A DNA stretch of 8,030 nt from Sulfurimonas sp. (GCA_027066935.1 JAMOMX010000365.1:1-8030); one strand, 5' to 3'; counted from the stretch's first letter, positions 1-6,997 are shown. Numbers and translations are program-made. The notes: generated by a model from the sequence alone, not told the origin.

Positions 1-549
1 GGAGCTGGTAAAGCTGGTATGGAAGAGTTAGTTACTCAGATGCAAGACTTTTTTGCATTTAAATTAAGCGAGAGTAAAAAAGAGGCATTTATGCATCAAA
101 TTGCTCTTAATGTAATTCCACATATCGATACTCCTCAACCAAATGGTTTTACAAAAGAGGAGATGAAGATGGTAAAAGAGACACAAAAAATTATGAAAAA
201 AGAGATTGCTGTAGCTGCTACATGTGTAAGAGTTCCAGTTTTAAGAAGTCATGCAGAATCTATCACTGTTACATTTGAGGATGGTGTTGATATTGATTTA
301 GACAAAGTAAGAGAAGCGTTAGACAACTTTGAAAATGTAGAAGTTATGGATGATTTAGAAAATGCAATATACCCAATGCCAATAATCTCAACTGATACTG
401 ACACTACTTTTGTAGGTAGAATAAGAAAAGATATATATGCACCAAATATGCTTCATTTTTTTAATTCAGCTGATCAAGTTAGAGTTGGTGCAGCTACAAA
501 TGCAATTAGAATTGCCCAAAAATGGGTAAATTTACAAAAGGAAAAATAA
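1..549 (+). CDS. asd: Aspartate-semialdehyde dehydrogenase, C-terminal part (5' end outside window)
   Basis: The reading frame is open from base 1 (GAGKAG, then MEEL), so this is the last 182 codons of a gene that starts upstream. The product reduces L-aspartyl-4-phosphate to aspartate semialdehyde with NADPH in the cytoplasm, the branch point to lysine/diaminopimelate, threonine and methionine. Visible family features are the GAGKAGMEEL segment near the start of the C-terminal catalytic/dimerisation domain, an E-E-M-K...E substrate-binding helix (nt 157-183), and VPVLRSHAES with the conserved active-site histidine at nt 250-252. The catalytic cysteine should lie upstream of the window. Whole family members are about 340 residues, so roughly half is present. 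The frame ends in TAA two bases before the next gene, suggesting cotranscription. The internal ATG at nt 19 is not the true start. Identification is firm. Confidence 0.95.
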   Translation, partial: GAGKAGMEELVTQMQDFFAFKLSESKKEAFMHQIALNVIPHIDTPQPNGFTKEEMKMVKETQKIMKKEIAVAATCVRVPVLRSHAESITVTFEDGVDIDLDKVREALDNFENVEVMDDLENAIYPMPIISTDTDTTFVGRIRKDIYAPNMLHFFNSADQVRVGAATNAIRIAQKWVNLQKEK

Positions 550-551
550 TC

Positions 552-1067
552 ATGTTAGAAAAAATATTTGAAAACTCTTTATGGGGTTCTAGATTTATAG
601 TAATTCTTGCTGTAGTTTTTGGTCTTGTTGGTGCTGTAATTTTATTTATAGTAGCTAGTATTGATATTGCAGTAACTGCAAAGTATGTATATACAACTTA
701 TGCTACTGGTGCTCATCCTGAAAAATTTCACCAAGATATAGTTGGTGGTATTATTGGAGCTGTTGATTTATACCTGATTGGTGTTGTAATGCTGTTATTC
801 GCATTTGGTTTATATGAGCTATTTATCTCTAAGATAGATCCAGCTACGGATAGTGAGGGTGGTTCAAATAAGATTTTAGCTATCAACTCACTAGATCAAC
901 TAAAAGATAAAATTTCAAAAGTAATTGTAATGGTACTTGTTGTTGGATTTTTTCAAAAAGTTGGATACACACAATATGATGGCGCATTAGATATGTTATA
1001 CTTCGCCCTATCAATCACTGCTGTAGCAGTTGGACTTTTTTTCTTAGGAAAAGTTGGAAAAAAGTAA
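552..1067 (+). CDS. YqhA/UPF0114-family integral membrane protein
   Basis: A 171-residue, very hydrophobic protein. I see four likely membrane segments: around FIVILAVVFGLVGAVILF near the N-terminus, a long one around DLYLIGVVMLLFAFGLYELF, one around VIVMVLVVGFF, and a last one around LYFALSITAVAVGLFFLG. The DLYLIG...FGLYELFIS stretch is the hallmark of the UPF0114 (YqhA) family of inner-membrane proteins, whose biochemical role is not established. The ATG at 552 is chosen because it lies 2 nt after the asd stop with AAAAGGA at 536-542 about 9 nt upstream. An in-frame ATG at 522 lies inside asd and would add ten hydrophilic residues (GKFTKGK) that merely read asd sequence. Probably cotranscribed with asd. 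The family call is good; the function is unknown. Confidence 0.85.
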   Translation: MLEKIFENSLWGSRFIVILAVVFGLVGAVILFIVASIDIAVTAKYVYTTYATGAHPEKFHQDIVGGIIGAVDLYLIGVVMLLFAFGLYELFISKIDPATDSEGGSNKILAINSLDQLKDKISKVIVMVLVVGFFQKVGYTQYDGALDMLYFALSITAVAVGLFFLGKVGKK

Positions 1068-1086
1068 AAATTTAAACATAAAATAA

Positions 1087-1098
1087 AGTAATATTACT
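1087..1098. promoter_or_regulatory. Perfect 12-bp palindrome AGTAATATTACT upstream of hemE
   Basis: The 58-bp gap between the membrane-protein gene and hemE contains AGTAATATTACT, identical to its own reverse complement. It overlaps a possible -10 hexamer (TAAAAT, 1098-1103) and sits 27 nt before the hemE ATG. It could be an operator for hemE, but such AT-rich palindromes arise easily by chance, and I know of no regulator that matches it. Confidence 0.25.
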
Positions 1099-1125
1099 AA
1101 AATAAGAGAATTAAAAAGGATACCA

Positions 1126-2166
1126 ATGAGTAAAATATTTGTAGATGCATGTTTGGGTAAAGAAACCCCCTACACTCCAGTTTGGATGATGAGACAGGCT
1201 GGAAGATATCTTCCAGAGTATATGGCAGTAAGAGCTGAGGCTGGAAACTTTTTAAATCTTTGTCATGATCCAAAAAAAGCAGCAGAGGTAACTATTCAAC
1301 CTTTAGATATTGTTGGTGTTGATGCTGCAATTTTATTTAGTGATATTCTTGTTATTCCTGATGAGATGGGGATGGATTTATCATTTATTAAAGGGGAGGG
1401 TCCTAAATTTAGTGACCCACTTACCTCTCAAGCTGATTTAGATAGACTAATTGGTGGTGACGCGGCAGCTTCTAAACTTACTTATGTTTACGATACTATT
1501 AAACTTCTTCGTGAACAACTAGATGAGAGAGGGGATGAGATAGCTCTTATCGGATTTACTGGTGCTCCATGGACTCTTGCTACATACATGATAGAAGGAC
1601 AAGGCACTAAAACTTATAATATTTGTAAAAAGATGATGTACTCTAATCCTAAACTTTTACACAACATACTTGCAAAAGTAACTGAAGTTGTAAAGCTTTA
1701 TATGGAAAAACAAATTCAAAGTGGTATAGATGTAGTTCAAATTTTTGATTCATGGGCGGCTGCTATTGAGCCAGATTTATATGATGAATTTTCTTGGAAA
1801 TATATGGTAGAGATTGCTGAGTATTTAAAAGAAAAATATCCACATATTCCAGTTATCATGTTCCCTAAAGGTATCCCTGCATTTTTAGATAAAGTATATG
1901 GAAACTTTGATGTATTTGGTGTTGATTGGTCAACTCCAATGGAGCTTGCAAAAGAAAAACTTGGAGACAAGTATGTTCTTCAAGGAAATATGGAACCTTG
2001 TAGATTGTACTCAAAAGAGATGATTACAGAATCTGTACAAAAAATTCAAGACACTATGGGTACTTCAAGACATATTTTTAACTTGGGTCACGGAATTCTT
2101 CCAGATGTTCCAGTTGAAAATGCTATACACTTTGTTAGTGAATGTCAAAGAGTTAGTAAAAAATAG
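1126..2166 (+). CDS. hemE: Uroporphyrinogen decarboxylase
   Basis: A 346-residue protein, the normal full length for HemE. It removes the four acetate carboxyls of uroporphyrinogen III to give coproporphyrinogen III in cytoplasmic haem synthesis. The N-terminal signature PVWMMRQAGRYLPEY (residues 18-32) carries the substrate-carboxylate-binding arginines R23 and R27. FSDI supplies the catalytic aspartate D73 (Asp86 in the human enzyme). The second signature GFTGAPWTLATYMIEG (143-158) has Y154, equivalent to human Tyr164, and FNLGHGILPDVP holds the conserved H322. No key residue is missing. The ATG at 1126 has AAAAAGGA at 1113-1120, 5 nt upstream. The gene is followed with a one-base overlap by a radical SAM gene, so the two are probably translated from one message. 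Firm identification. Confidence 0.97.
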   Translation: MSKIFVDACLGKETPYTPVWMMRQAGRYLPEYMAVRAEAGNFLNLCHDPKKAAEVTIQPLDIVGVDAAILFSDILVIPDEMGMDLSFIKGEGPKFSDPLTSQADLDRLIGGDAAASKLTYVYDTIKLLREQLDERGDEIALIGFTGAPWTLATYMIEGQGTKTYNICKKMMYSNPKLLHNILAKVTEVVKLYMEKQIQSGIDVVQIFDSWAAAIEPDLYDEFSWKYMVEIAEYLKEKYPHIPVIMFPKGIPAFLDKVYGNFDVFGVDWSTPMELAKEKLGDKYVLQGNMEPCRLYSKEMITESVQKIQDTMGTSRHIFNLGHGILPDVPVENAIHFVSECQRVSKK

Positions 2167-3101
2167 TGAAAACCATCTTTGGTCCCATTAGCTCAAGAAG
2201 ATTTGGTTCTTCTTTGGGTGTTGACCTCTCTCCATTTTTAAAACAATGCAACTTTGATTGTCTTTATTGCGAACTAGCTCCAAGCGCTAGTGTTTCTAAA
2301 CAAGAAAATATTGTTGAAGTAAAAACCATCATAGATGAACTTAAAACTCACCTAAATGAGCATATAGATGTTATAACTCTAACTGCAAACGGTGAACCTA
2401 CACTCTATCCCTACATCGATAATCTAATCGATGAGATAGATAAAATAAAAGGCTTAACTGAAACTTTAATTCTTACAAATTCGGCAACGCTTAGTGATGA
2501 AAAGGTATTTAACTCACTTTTAAAACTAGACCAAGTCAAGCTTTCTCTTGATGCAATAAGTAAAGATGTATTTAATAAAATTGATAGACCTCATGTAAAT
2601 ATAGATATATCCAACCTGGTATCAAAAGTTATAGATTTTTCGCAAATATTTAAAGGAAAACTATTTATAGAGATACTTTTTGTTTATGGCTTAAATGACA
2701 ACAAAGAGGAGATTAAAAAACTCAATGATGTTTTAACTAAAATCAAATGCGACAGGATAGACTTAGGAACTATAGACAGGCCACCAGCATATCCTGTAAG
2801 CGGAATCAGCTATAAAGAGTTGCACGATATATCTTTAATGTTTGATAGTGCTTTACCTATCCATATAGCATCAAGAATACACGCAGAACCAAACAACTCA
2901 TACTATAGTGATGAAGAGATAATGAACACCTTAGACAAAAGACCATTAACAATGGATGACATAAACCTACTCTTTGATGAAGATAGCAAAAAGCGTTTAA
3001 TTTCACTCATAGATGATGGAAAAATAGAAAAAAAAGCTGTAGCAAACCTCGAATTTTTAGTTCCTCATGACAATATGAAAAGAAAAAAACAAAAAACATA
3101 G
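2166..3101 (+). CDS. Radical SAM protein (Fe-S oxidoreductase, COG0731-like)
   Basis: A 311-residue protein starting at GTG 2166-2168, whose first base is the last base of the hemE TAG; this tight overlap supports the start. The N-terminus reads FGPISSRRFGSSLGVDLSP and then C28-NFD-C32-LY-C35, the CxxxCxxC motif that ligates the [4Fe-4S] cluster of radical SAM enzymes. TLTANGEPTLYP (about residues 70-81) is the SAM-binding GGE-like motif of this family, and a TIM-barrel fold follows. The last ~70 residues (from DEEIMNTLDKRPLT) look like an added helical, possibly winged-helix, tail ending in lysines. The SRR-x-G-x-SLG-x-D start is typical of a bacterial group distantly related to archaeal TYW1-like enzymes. 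Substrate unknown. The haem neighbour does not prove a haem role, since HemN/HemW have different signatures. Confidence 0.85.
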   Translation: MKTIFGPISSRRFGSSLGVDLSPFLKQCNFDCLYCELAPSASVSKQENIVEVKTIIDELKTHLNEHIDVITLTANGEPTLYPYIDNLIDEIDKIKGLTETLILTNSATLSDEKVFNSLLKLDQVKLSLDAISKDVFNKIDRPHVNIDISNLVSKVIDFSQIFKGKLFIEILFVYGLNDNKEEIKKLNDVLTKIKCDRIDLGTIDRPPAYPVSGISYKELHDISLMFDSALPIHIASRIHAEPNNSYYSDEEIMNTLDKRPLTMDDINLLFDEDSKKRLISLIDDGKIEKKAVANLEFLVPHDNMKRKKQKT

Positions 3102-3129
3102 TAAATTTTCAAATATACCCTGTTTTTGC

Positions 3130-3158
3130 TTGACAAATGTCGAGTCATAAAGTATAAT
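3130..3158 (+). promoter_or_regulatory. Consensus sigma70 promoter of the tRNA-Asn gene
   Basis: TTGACA at 3130-3135 and TATAAT at 3153-3158 are separated by exactly 17 bp, a perfect match to the consensus. The expected start near 3165 would give a leader of about 16 nt before the mature tRNA. Such a full-consensus promoter stands out in this AT-rich window and fits a highly expressed stable RNA. Confidence 0.85.
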
Positions 3159-3180
3159 TTCGGCTCAATTAAACACACAT

Positions 3181-3255
3181 TCCGGATTAGCTCAGCGGTA
3201 GAGTAGGTGACTGTTAATCACTTGGTCACTGGTTCGAATCCAGTATCCGGAGCCA
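3181..3255 (+). tRNA. tRNA-Asn (anticodon GTT)
   Basis: The 75-nt sequence folds as a complete cloverleaf. The acceptor stem is TCCGGAT/ATCCGGA, the D stem GCTC/GAGT, and the anticodon stem GGTGA/TCACT with loop CTGTTAA. The anticodon GTT reads asparagine codons. The T arm is ACTGG-TTCGAAT-CCAGT. Discriminator base 73 is G, as expected for Asn, and CCA is encoded. The gene is intact although it serves as an integration site: the element regenerates its 3' half from the anticodon loop onward. Confidence 0.97.
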
Positions 3256-3257
3256 TA
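3211..3257 (+). repeat. attL core: 47-bp direct repeat within tRNA-Asn
   Basis: Identical base for base to 7462-7508. It starts at the first base of the anticodon loop (C32) and runs through the T arm, acceptor strand, G73, CCA and two further bases (TA). An att core running from the anticodon loop to the tRNA 3' end is a well-known type for tyrosine recombinases, with crossover expected in or near the anticodon region. Confidence 0.85.
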
Positions 3258-3320
3258 GATAAAACCCCTTACACACGAACTTTCAAACATTTTCATTTTA
3301 AGTTTTCCAAAAACACGTTT
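3258..3320 (+). repeat. Post-core arm sequence, copy 1
   Basis: This sequence just 3' of the tRNA resembles that following the displaced core at 7509-7578. The two share A-rich/CCCC/TA spacing, the identical 13-mer GAACTTTCAAACA (3277-3289 and 7528-7540), and AAGTTTTC followed by an A-run (3300 onward and 7558 onward), with substitutions and small indels between. It is probably a recombination arm carried by the element. The gap on to 3453 is AT-rich and holds only a likely promoter. Confidence 0.65.
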
Positions 3321-3399
3321 AAAAAAACAAAAATTTTACAATTTATCTAAAAATTATCAATTTTAAATCAAGGCATATTCTAAATATTTTTGTTTTAGA

Positions 3400-3405
3400 T
3401 ATAAT
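3400..3405 (+). promoter_or_regulatory. Likely -10 box for the kinase/TOTE operon
   Basis: TATAAT at 3400-3405 follows a T-rich run. No -35 hexamer is visible at the right distance, which is common in Campylobacterota, where T-rich periodic sequence replaces it. The expected start near 3412 gives a ~40-nt leader to the TTG at 3454. The three genes that follow have no further clear promoter between them. Confidence 0.5.
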
Positions 3406-3453
3406 TGAAATGTGAAAACTAAAATAGAACTCGAATAAACAGCCATAAAATAT

Positions 3454-4083
3454 TTGAAAGAAAATAAAGGGCATTTATTTAAGAGCTATCTTGATACTAA
3501 ATTTCCTATAGATGAAAAAATAGCATATTTTACAGCTGGACCAAGTGGTGCAGGTAAAACTGAGTTTATCCAAAAATTTATAGAAATTGAAACTAATCTA
3601 CTACATTTAGATATAGATGTAGTTCGAGATTTTTTTAAATCTGTTGGATACAATGGAAAAAACAGTGATATATTTCAGAAGCCTGCAAGTTGGGGTGTTC
3701 AATTTTTGTTTGATGAAGCAATAAAGAATAGAAATCTTTCCCTTGTAATTGATTCAAACTTGTCTCATTTTCAAACAGCTAAAGAAAATATGTTAAAATT
3801 ACTAAAGCAGAATTATAAAATTGAAATATTTTATGTATACAATGATTTAGAAAAATGTTTTTTATATACTAAAAAAAGAGAATCAGTAACTTCTAGAGTT
3901 GTTCCTGAAGATGTATTTTTTAAGAGTGTACTTAAATCAAGAAGTACAGCCTATGAAATAAAAAAGCTATTTTTAGAAGATATTATTTTAAATGTTATAG
4001 ATAAAAGAGATAATAACTATTATGAAAATATTAGCTATGATAAATTTATAGAGATAATACCAAAATATGAGGAATCAAGATGA
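3454..4083 (+). CDS. Zeta-toxin-like P-loop kinase
   Basis: A 209-residue P-loop protein. The Walker A motif is GPSGAGKT (residues 29-36). HLDIDVVRDFF (51-61) matches the region of Zeta/PezT proteins that carries the catalytic aspartate and substrate-contacting residues (here D53, D55, R58). LVIDSNLSH (97-105) occupies the 'iiDgTl' position. R142-ESVTS-R148-VVPEDVF matches the 'R...GR.vP' lid segment. Zeta toxins phosphorylate UDP-N-acetylglucosamine, whereas relatives include other small-molecule and nucleotide kinases, so the substrate is uncertain. The start is TTG 3454: an in-frame TAA at 3436 precedes it, no ATG lies between, and no strong ribosome-binding site is visible. It overlaps the next gene by 4 nt (ATGA). 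No antitoxin of the classical Epsilon/PezA type lies upstream, where it normally would. Confidence 0.75.
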   Translation: MKENKGHLFKSYLDTKFPIDEKIAYFTAGPSGAGKTEFIQKFIEIETNLLHLDIDVVRDFFKSVGYNGKNSDIFQKPASWGVQFLFDEAIKNRNLSLVIDSNLSHFQTAKENMLKLLKQNYKIEIFYVYNDLEKCFLYTKKRESVTSRVVPEDVFFKSVLKSRSTAYEIKKLFLEDIILNVIDKRDNNYYENISYDKFIEIIPKYEESR

Positions 4084-4265
4084 CTAAACCTATGAACCCA
4101 CTATTAAAGCAAGAAAATAGACAAGAGTTGATTCAACAAGCTATGCAATCTATATCAGATAAACAAGCGCAAATGATAAAGCAAGCTGATAAAATAATTG
4201 CTGATGTAGCTATATTTGAAGATAGTGTTCACAAGCAATTTATTTCGTATACAGGGCAGCATTAA
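4080..4265 (+). CDS. Small helical protein, candidate partner or antitoxin of the Zeta-like kinase
   Basis: A 61-residue protein I do not recognise. It is rich in Q, K, I and A (IQQAMQSISDKQAQMIKQAD) and should form one or two long amphipathic helices; there is no membrane segment or known motif. Its ATG overlaps the kinase stop as ATGA, strongly suggesting translational coupling, and its stop lies 15 nt before the primase-helicase gene. Size, charge and coupling fit an antitoxin or an adaptor between kinase and helicase, but the order (toxin first) is the reverse of classical epsilon-zeta. That the gene is real is likely from its exact packing; the function is inference. Confidence 0.6.
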   Translation: MTKPMNPLLKQENRQELIQQAMQSISDKQAQMIKQADKIIADVAIFEDSVHKQFISYTGQH

Positions 4266-4280
4266 AGCAGCAATCATTAA

Positions 4281-6497
4281 ATGCAACTAAATGAACTCAA
4301 TTCTAAACTAATTTTTTTAGAATCTCAAAAAAAATCAATTGAAAATGAGATACTAGAAACAAAACAGACTATAGAAAAATTATCTCCATTCTCCAAACAA
4401 CAAAAAATATCTTTATTTAAATCACTATTCATAGCTCGTGAAGATGTTTACCCAACTTACTGGATAAGTAAAGATGGAACTAAAAAAGGTTATTCTCCAG
4501 CAACATTTACTTTTAGAGGTCAAGACTATATCCCAATAAATGATAACATAATTCAAAAACACTTAGAGGGTAAAATAAGATTAGGGACTTATGCAGTTAT
4601 AAACCAAACTATGGCTAAATTTTTAGTGATAGATTTAGATAAAGCAGATTTTATAGAAGATACAAGAGCTATAAATAAAATTTGTAAAGAGCTAAATATT
4701 ATTCCTCTCATTGAACTCTCAAAATCAGGAAATGGTATCCATATTTGGTTTTTCTTTGAAACTTTAGTTAGTGCGAGCAGTGTTAGAAAATTAGGAGATA
4801 TTTTAATTACAAAAGCCATGGATATAGCAAATAGTATAGACATGAGCAGTTACGATAGAATGTTTCCCAATCAAGATTTCGTAGCTCCTGATGCACTTGG
4901 AAATTTAGTTGCACTACCTTTACAATATACCTCACGAACTGAAAATAAAACTGTATTTATAGATATTGATACTATGCATCCTTTTCCTGAGCAATGGAAT
5001 GTTTTAAAAACTGTATCAAAAATATCTTCAATAAAATTATCAAATCTTTTACAAACTAACATTATTCAAAATTTAAATGAACTAGATTCATTAATGCCAT
5101 GGGAGATAAAACAAAATATACCAATTTCATTTCCTAAAATAACTAAGGCAGTTATACATGAAGCACTTTATATTGAAAAAATGGAATTATCTAAGACACT
5201 TTTAAATACTCTGCAAAGATTAACATCATTTACTAATCCTGAATTTTATATCCGTCAAAATCTTAGAAAATCAACTTTTAATACTCCAAGAGTTATTTCA
5301 TTTTTTAACATGAATGAAAAATATGTGATTTTACCTAGAGGACTAATAAGCAAAGTGCAACATCTTTTTCAATCAAATAATGCTTCATTAATTATTGAAG
5401 ATAAAAGATTTATCAAAAAGATAGATAAACCAAAGTTAGCCATAAAACTAAGAGACAACCAAAAAACCGCATTTAATAAAATACTAAGAAATGATTATGC
5501 TCTGTTAATTGCACCTCCAGGATTTGGTAAAACTGCTATAGCTTCGGCTATTATTGCAAAAAGAAGACTAAATACACTTATTTTAGTTCATAAAATCACT
5601 TTATTGGAACAGTGGGCGGATAGATTAAGTGAATATTTTGAAATAGATAAGAATAATATAGGGCAACTAGGTCAGGGTAAGAAGAAATTAACATCAAATA
5701 TTGATATAGCAATGTTGCAATCACTAAAAAACAGACCAGAACTAATAGAAGATTATTCACAAATAATAGTAGATGAAGCTCATCATATTCCAGCTGTATC
5801 CTTTGAGGTACCTCTTAAAAAATTCAGAGGGAAATATGTAGTTGGATTAAGTGCTACTCCAAAAAGACAAGATGGCATGCATCCGATTATGTTTATGCAG
5901 TGTGGAGAAATTGTACATGAGGTTAAAAGAGATAAAGAACTGACTCATACATTAAAAAGTATTCGTACAAAATTTGAAGCTTATGAGAATGAATTTATCA
6001 TGATACTTGGAGAACTTATAGAAAATTTTGAGAGAAATAAGTTAATTATAAGTGAAATTGAAAAACTTGCAAATAGAAAAATCCTTATTATTAGTGAGAG
6101 AATAGAGCATCTCAATATTTTATATTATGGACTTAAAAATAGAAATATAAAATCAACTTTGCTGTATGGTGGAATGGGTACAAAAATTCAAAGAGTAGCT
6201 TTAAAAGAAGCTCATAATGCAAATATTATTTTATCTACTAGTGGATATATTGGAGAGGGTATTGACTTTGCTCATCTAGATACTATTGTATTTACAATGC
6301 CAATCTCATATCAAGGTAGAATAATTCAATATTTAGGAAGAATTGGAAGACGTGGTCAGAAGTGTTTGGCTATTGATTTTGTAGATGAAAATGTTCCTAT
6401 GCTTAAATCTAGTTTTGCTAAGAGACTTAAAGGATATAAGCAAATGGGTTATAAACATGTTAGTAATGAAAAAAGTTCTTTAAATTTATTTACTTAA
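4281..6497 (+). CDS. TOTE-type archaeo-eukaryotic primase fused to a DEAH superfamily 2 helicase
   Basis: A 738-residue two-domain protein. Residues 1-35 form a coiled coil. The primase domain follows (about 40-240) with REDVYPTYW, the metal-binding VIDLD (D118, D120), SKSGNGIHIWFFFE (H154), and MFPNQD...LGNLVALPLQ plus PFPEQW, all hallmarks of the primase domain named after TOTE conflict systems. The helicase (about 388-715) has Walker A APPGFGKT (411-418), DEAH (498-501), SAT (524-526), STSGYIGEGID, and motif VI QYLGRIGRRGQ (683-693). No catalytic residue of either domain is visibly missing and no nuclease motif is seen. It probably acts on nucleic acid in defence or element maintenance. 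The ATG at 4281 lies 15 nt after the small gene with only weak ribosome-binding sequence, so coupled translation is likely. The TAA begins the repeat arm at 6495. Confidence 0.85.
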   Translation: MQLNELNSKLIFLESQKKSIENEILETKQTIEKLSPFSKQQKISLFKSLFIAREDVYPTYWISKDGTKKGYSPATFTFRGQDYIPINDNIIQKHLEGKIRLGTYAVINQTMAKFLVIDLDKADFIEDTRAINKICKELNIIPLIELSKSGNGIHIWFFFETLVSASSVRKLGDILITKAMDIANSIDMSSYDRMFPNQDFVAPDALGNLVALPLQYTSRTENKTVFIDIDTMHPFPEQWNVLKTVSKISSIKLSNLLQTNIIQNLNELDSLMPWEIKQNIPISFPKITKAVIHEALYIEKMELSKTLLNTLQRLTSFTNPEFYIRQNLRKSTFNTPRVISFFNMNEKYVILPRGLISKVQHLFQSNNASLIIEDKRFIKKIDKPKLAIKLRDNQKTAFNKILRNDYALLIAPPGFGKTAIASAIIAKRRLNTLILVHKITLLEQWADRLSEYFEIDKNNIGQLGQGKKKLTSNIDIAMLQSLKNRPELIEDYSQIIVDEAHHIPAVSFEVPLKKFRGKYVVGLSATPKRQDGMHPIMFMQCGEIVHEVKRDKELTHTLKSIRTKFEAYENEFIMILGELIENFERNKLIISEIEKLANRKILIISERIEHLNILYYGLKNRNIKSTLLYGGMGTKIQRVALKEAHNANIILSTSGYIGEGIDFAHLDTIVFTMPISYQGRIIQYLGRIGRRGQKCLAIDFVDENVPMLKSSFAKRLKGYKQMGYKHVSNEKSSLNLFT

Positions 6498-6545
6498 GTC
6501 CTTGATAAATTCGAAAAATATGATTAGATTTAATAGATATATATA
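6495..6545 (+). repeat. Pre-core arm sequence, copy 1 (end of module A)
   Basis: From the stop codon of the primase-helicase gene onward, this ~50 bp aligns with 7411-7461. It includes identical TTGATAAAT (6502-6510 / 7418-7426) and the identical 17-mer AATATGATTAGATTTAA (6517-6533 / 7432-7448), with a few single-base gaps. The second copy abuts the att core; this one does not, so it looks like the old right end of a module that has lost its adjoining core. Confidence 0.7.
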
Positions 6546-6675
6546 TGGTGCAAATTCTGATTATGGAATATTTTTAATATTAAAAGTGAAAAAGAAAAGT
6601 TCAATGAGAAAATGCAAAATTATCAATATTATAGGGAAAAAAATTACAGTTATGGGAATTAATTGTAAGAATTAA
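6520..6675 (+). CDS. Doubtful 51-codon reading frame
   Basis: ATG 6520 opens a 51-codon frame (MIRFNRYIYGANSDYG...) between the primase-helicase and the antitoxin. Its start lies within the repeat arm; in the other copy of that arm the same ATG is stopped after five codons. No ribosome-binding site precedes it, and the composition (many K, I, N) is what AT-rich noncoding DNA gives. I recognise no family. It may be a gene remnant or chance. The rest of 6546-6743 shows nothing I can name. Confidence 0.15.
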   Translation: MIRFNRYIYGANSDYGIFLILKVKKKSSMRKCKIINIIGKKITVMGINCKN

Positions 6676-6743
6676 TTGGAAGATGAAAACAAGTTACGCA
6701 TAGTTTTAAAAAACCTAAAAAAGTAAATTAACTTCGTTTATGC

Positions 6744-6771
6744 TACAATATTATGTATAACAGAAAAGGAG
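6744..6771 (+). promoter_or_regulatory. Likely -10 box and strong ribosome-binding site of the toxin-antitoxin pair
   Basis: TGCTACAAT (6741-6749) is an extended -10 element (TG-n-TACAAT). AAGGAG at 6766-6771 is the clearest Shine-Dalgarno sequence in the accessory region, 7 nt before the ATG at 6779. The toxin gene that follows has a TTG start without its own good site, so antitoxin should be made in excess, as expected for such pairs. Confidence 0.6.
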
Positions 6772-6778
6772 CCTGCAT

Positions 6779-6997
6779 ATGTATACCATTAAACTTGATG
6801 TAAATGATACTATCTATGACAAAGTAATGTTTTTTTTAAAAAATGTACCAGTTAAAAACTTAGAAGTAAAAAAAATAGATGATACTGAATCTCAAAAAAA
6901 AGATGATATAGTAAGCTTTTTTCAATCAAGTCCTTTAAAAGGTGAGCTACACCTAAAAAGAGAAAATGAAATATATAACGAAAAAGTTACTTTTTGA
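6779..6997 (+). CDS. Antitoxin-like protein of a VapC pair
   Basis: A 72-residue protein placed directly before a PIN-domain toxin and overlapping it by 4 nt (TTGA). The N-terminal half (MYTIKLDVNDTIYDKVMFFLKN) resembles the short beta-helix start of small antitoxins that dimerise and bind DNA. The charged middle (KKIDDTESQKKDD) and the C-terminal half (VSFFQSSPLKGELHLKRENEIYNEK) are the kind of extended segment that wraps the toxin. I see no classical AbrB, Phd or CopG signature, so the type is assigned from position and size. It probably neutralises the toxin and represses the shared promoter. Confidence 0.7.
   Translation: MYTIKLDVNDTIYDKVMFFLKNVPVKNLEVKKIDDTESQKKDDIVSFFQSSPLKGELHLKRENEIYNEKVTF

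Noticed and set aside
522..551. Upstream in-frame ATG for the membrane-protein gene
   Set aside because: It lies within asd and would add ten hydrophilic residues. The ATG at 552 has a ribosome-binding sequence at the right distance and sits 2 nt after the asd stop.
1737..1970. Open frame on the minus strand inside hemE
   Set aside because: It is antisense to a well-conserved gene, with no promoter, ribosome-binding site or recognisable product.
3088..3127. Possible terminator hairpin after the radical SAM gene
   Set aside because: The only pairing is an A-run with a T-run (about 7 bp, no GC stem) across a loop of over 20 nt, too weak to call.
4589..5062. Two open frames on the minus strand inside the primase-helicase gene
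   Set aside because: They mirror the coding strand of the primase domain; their composition is low quality and they have no start signals.
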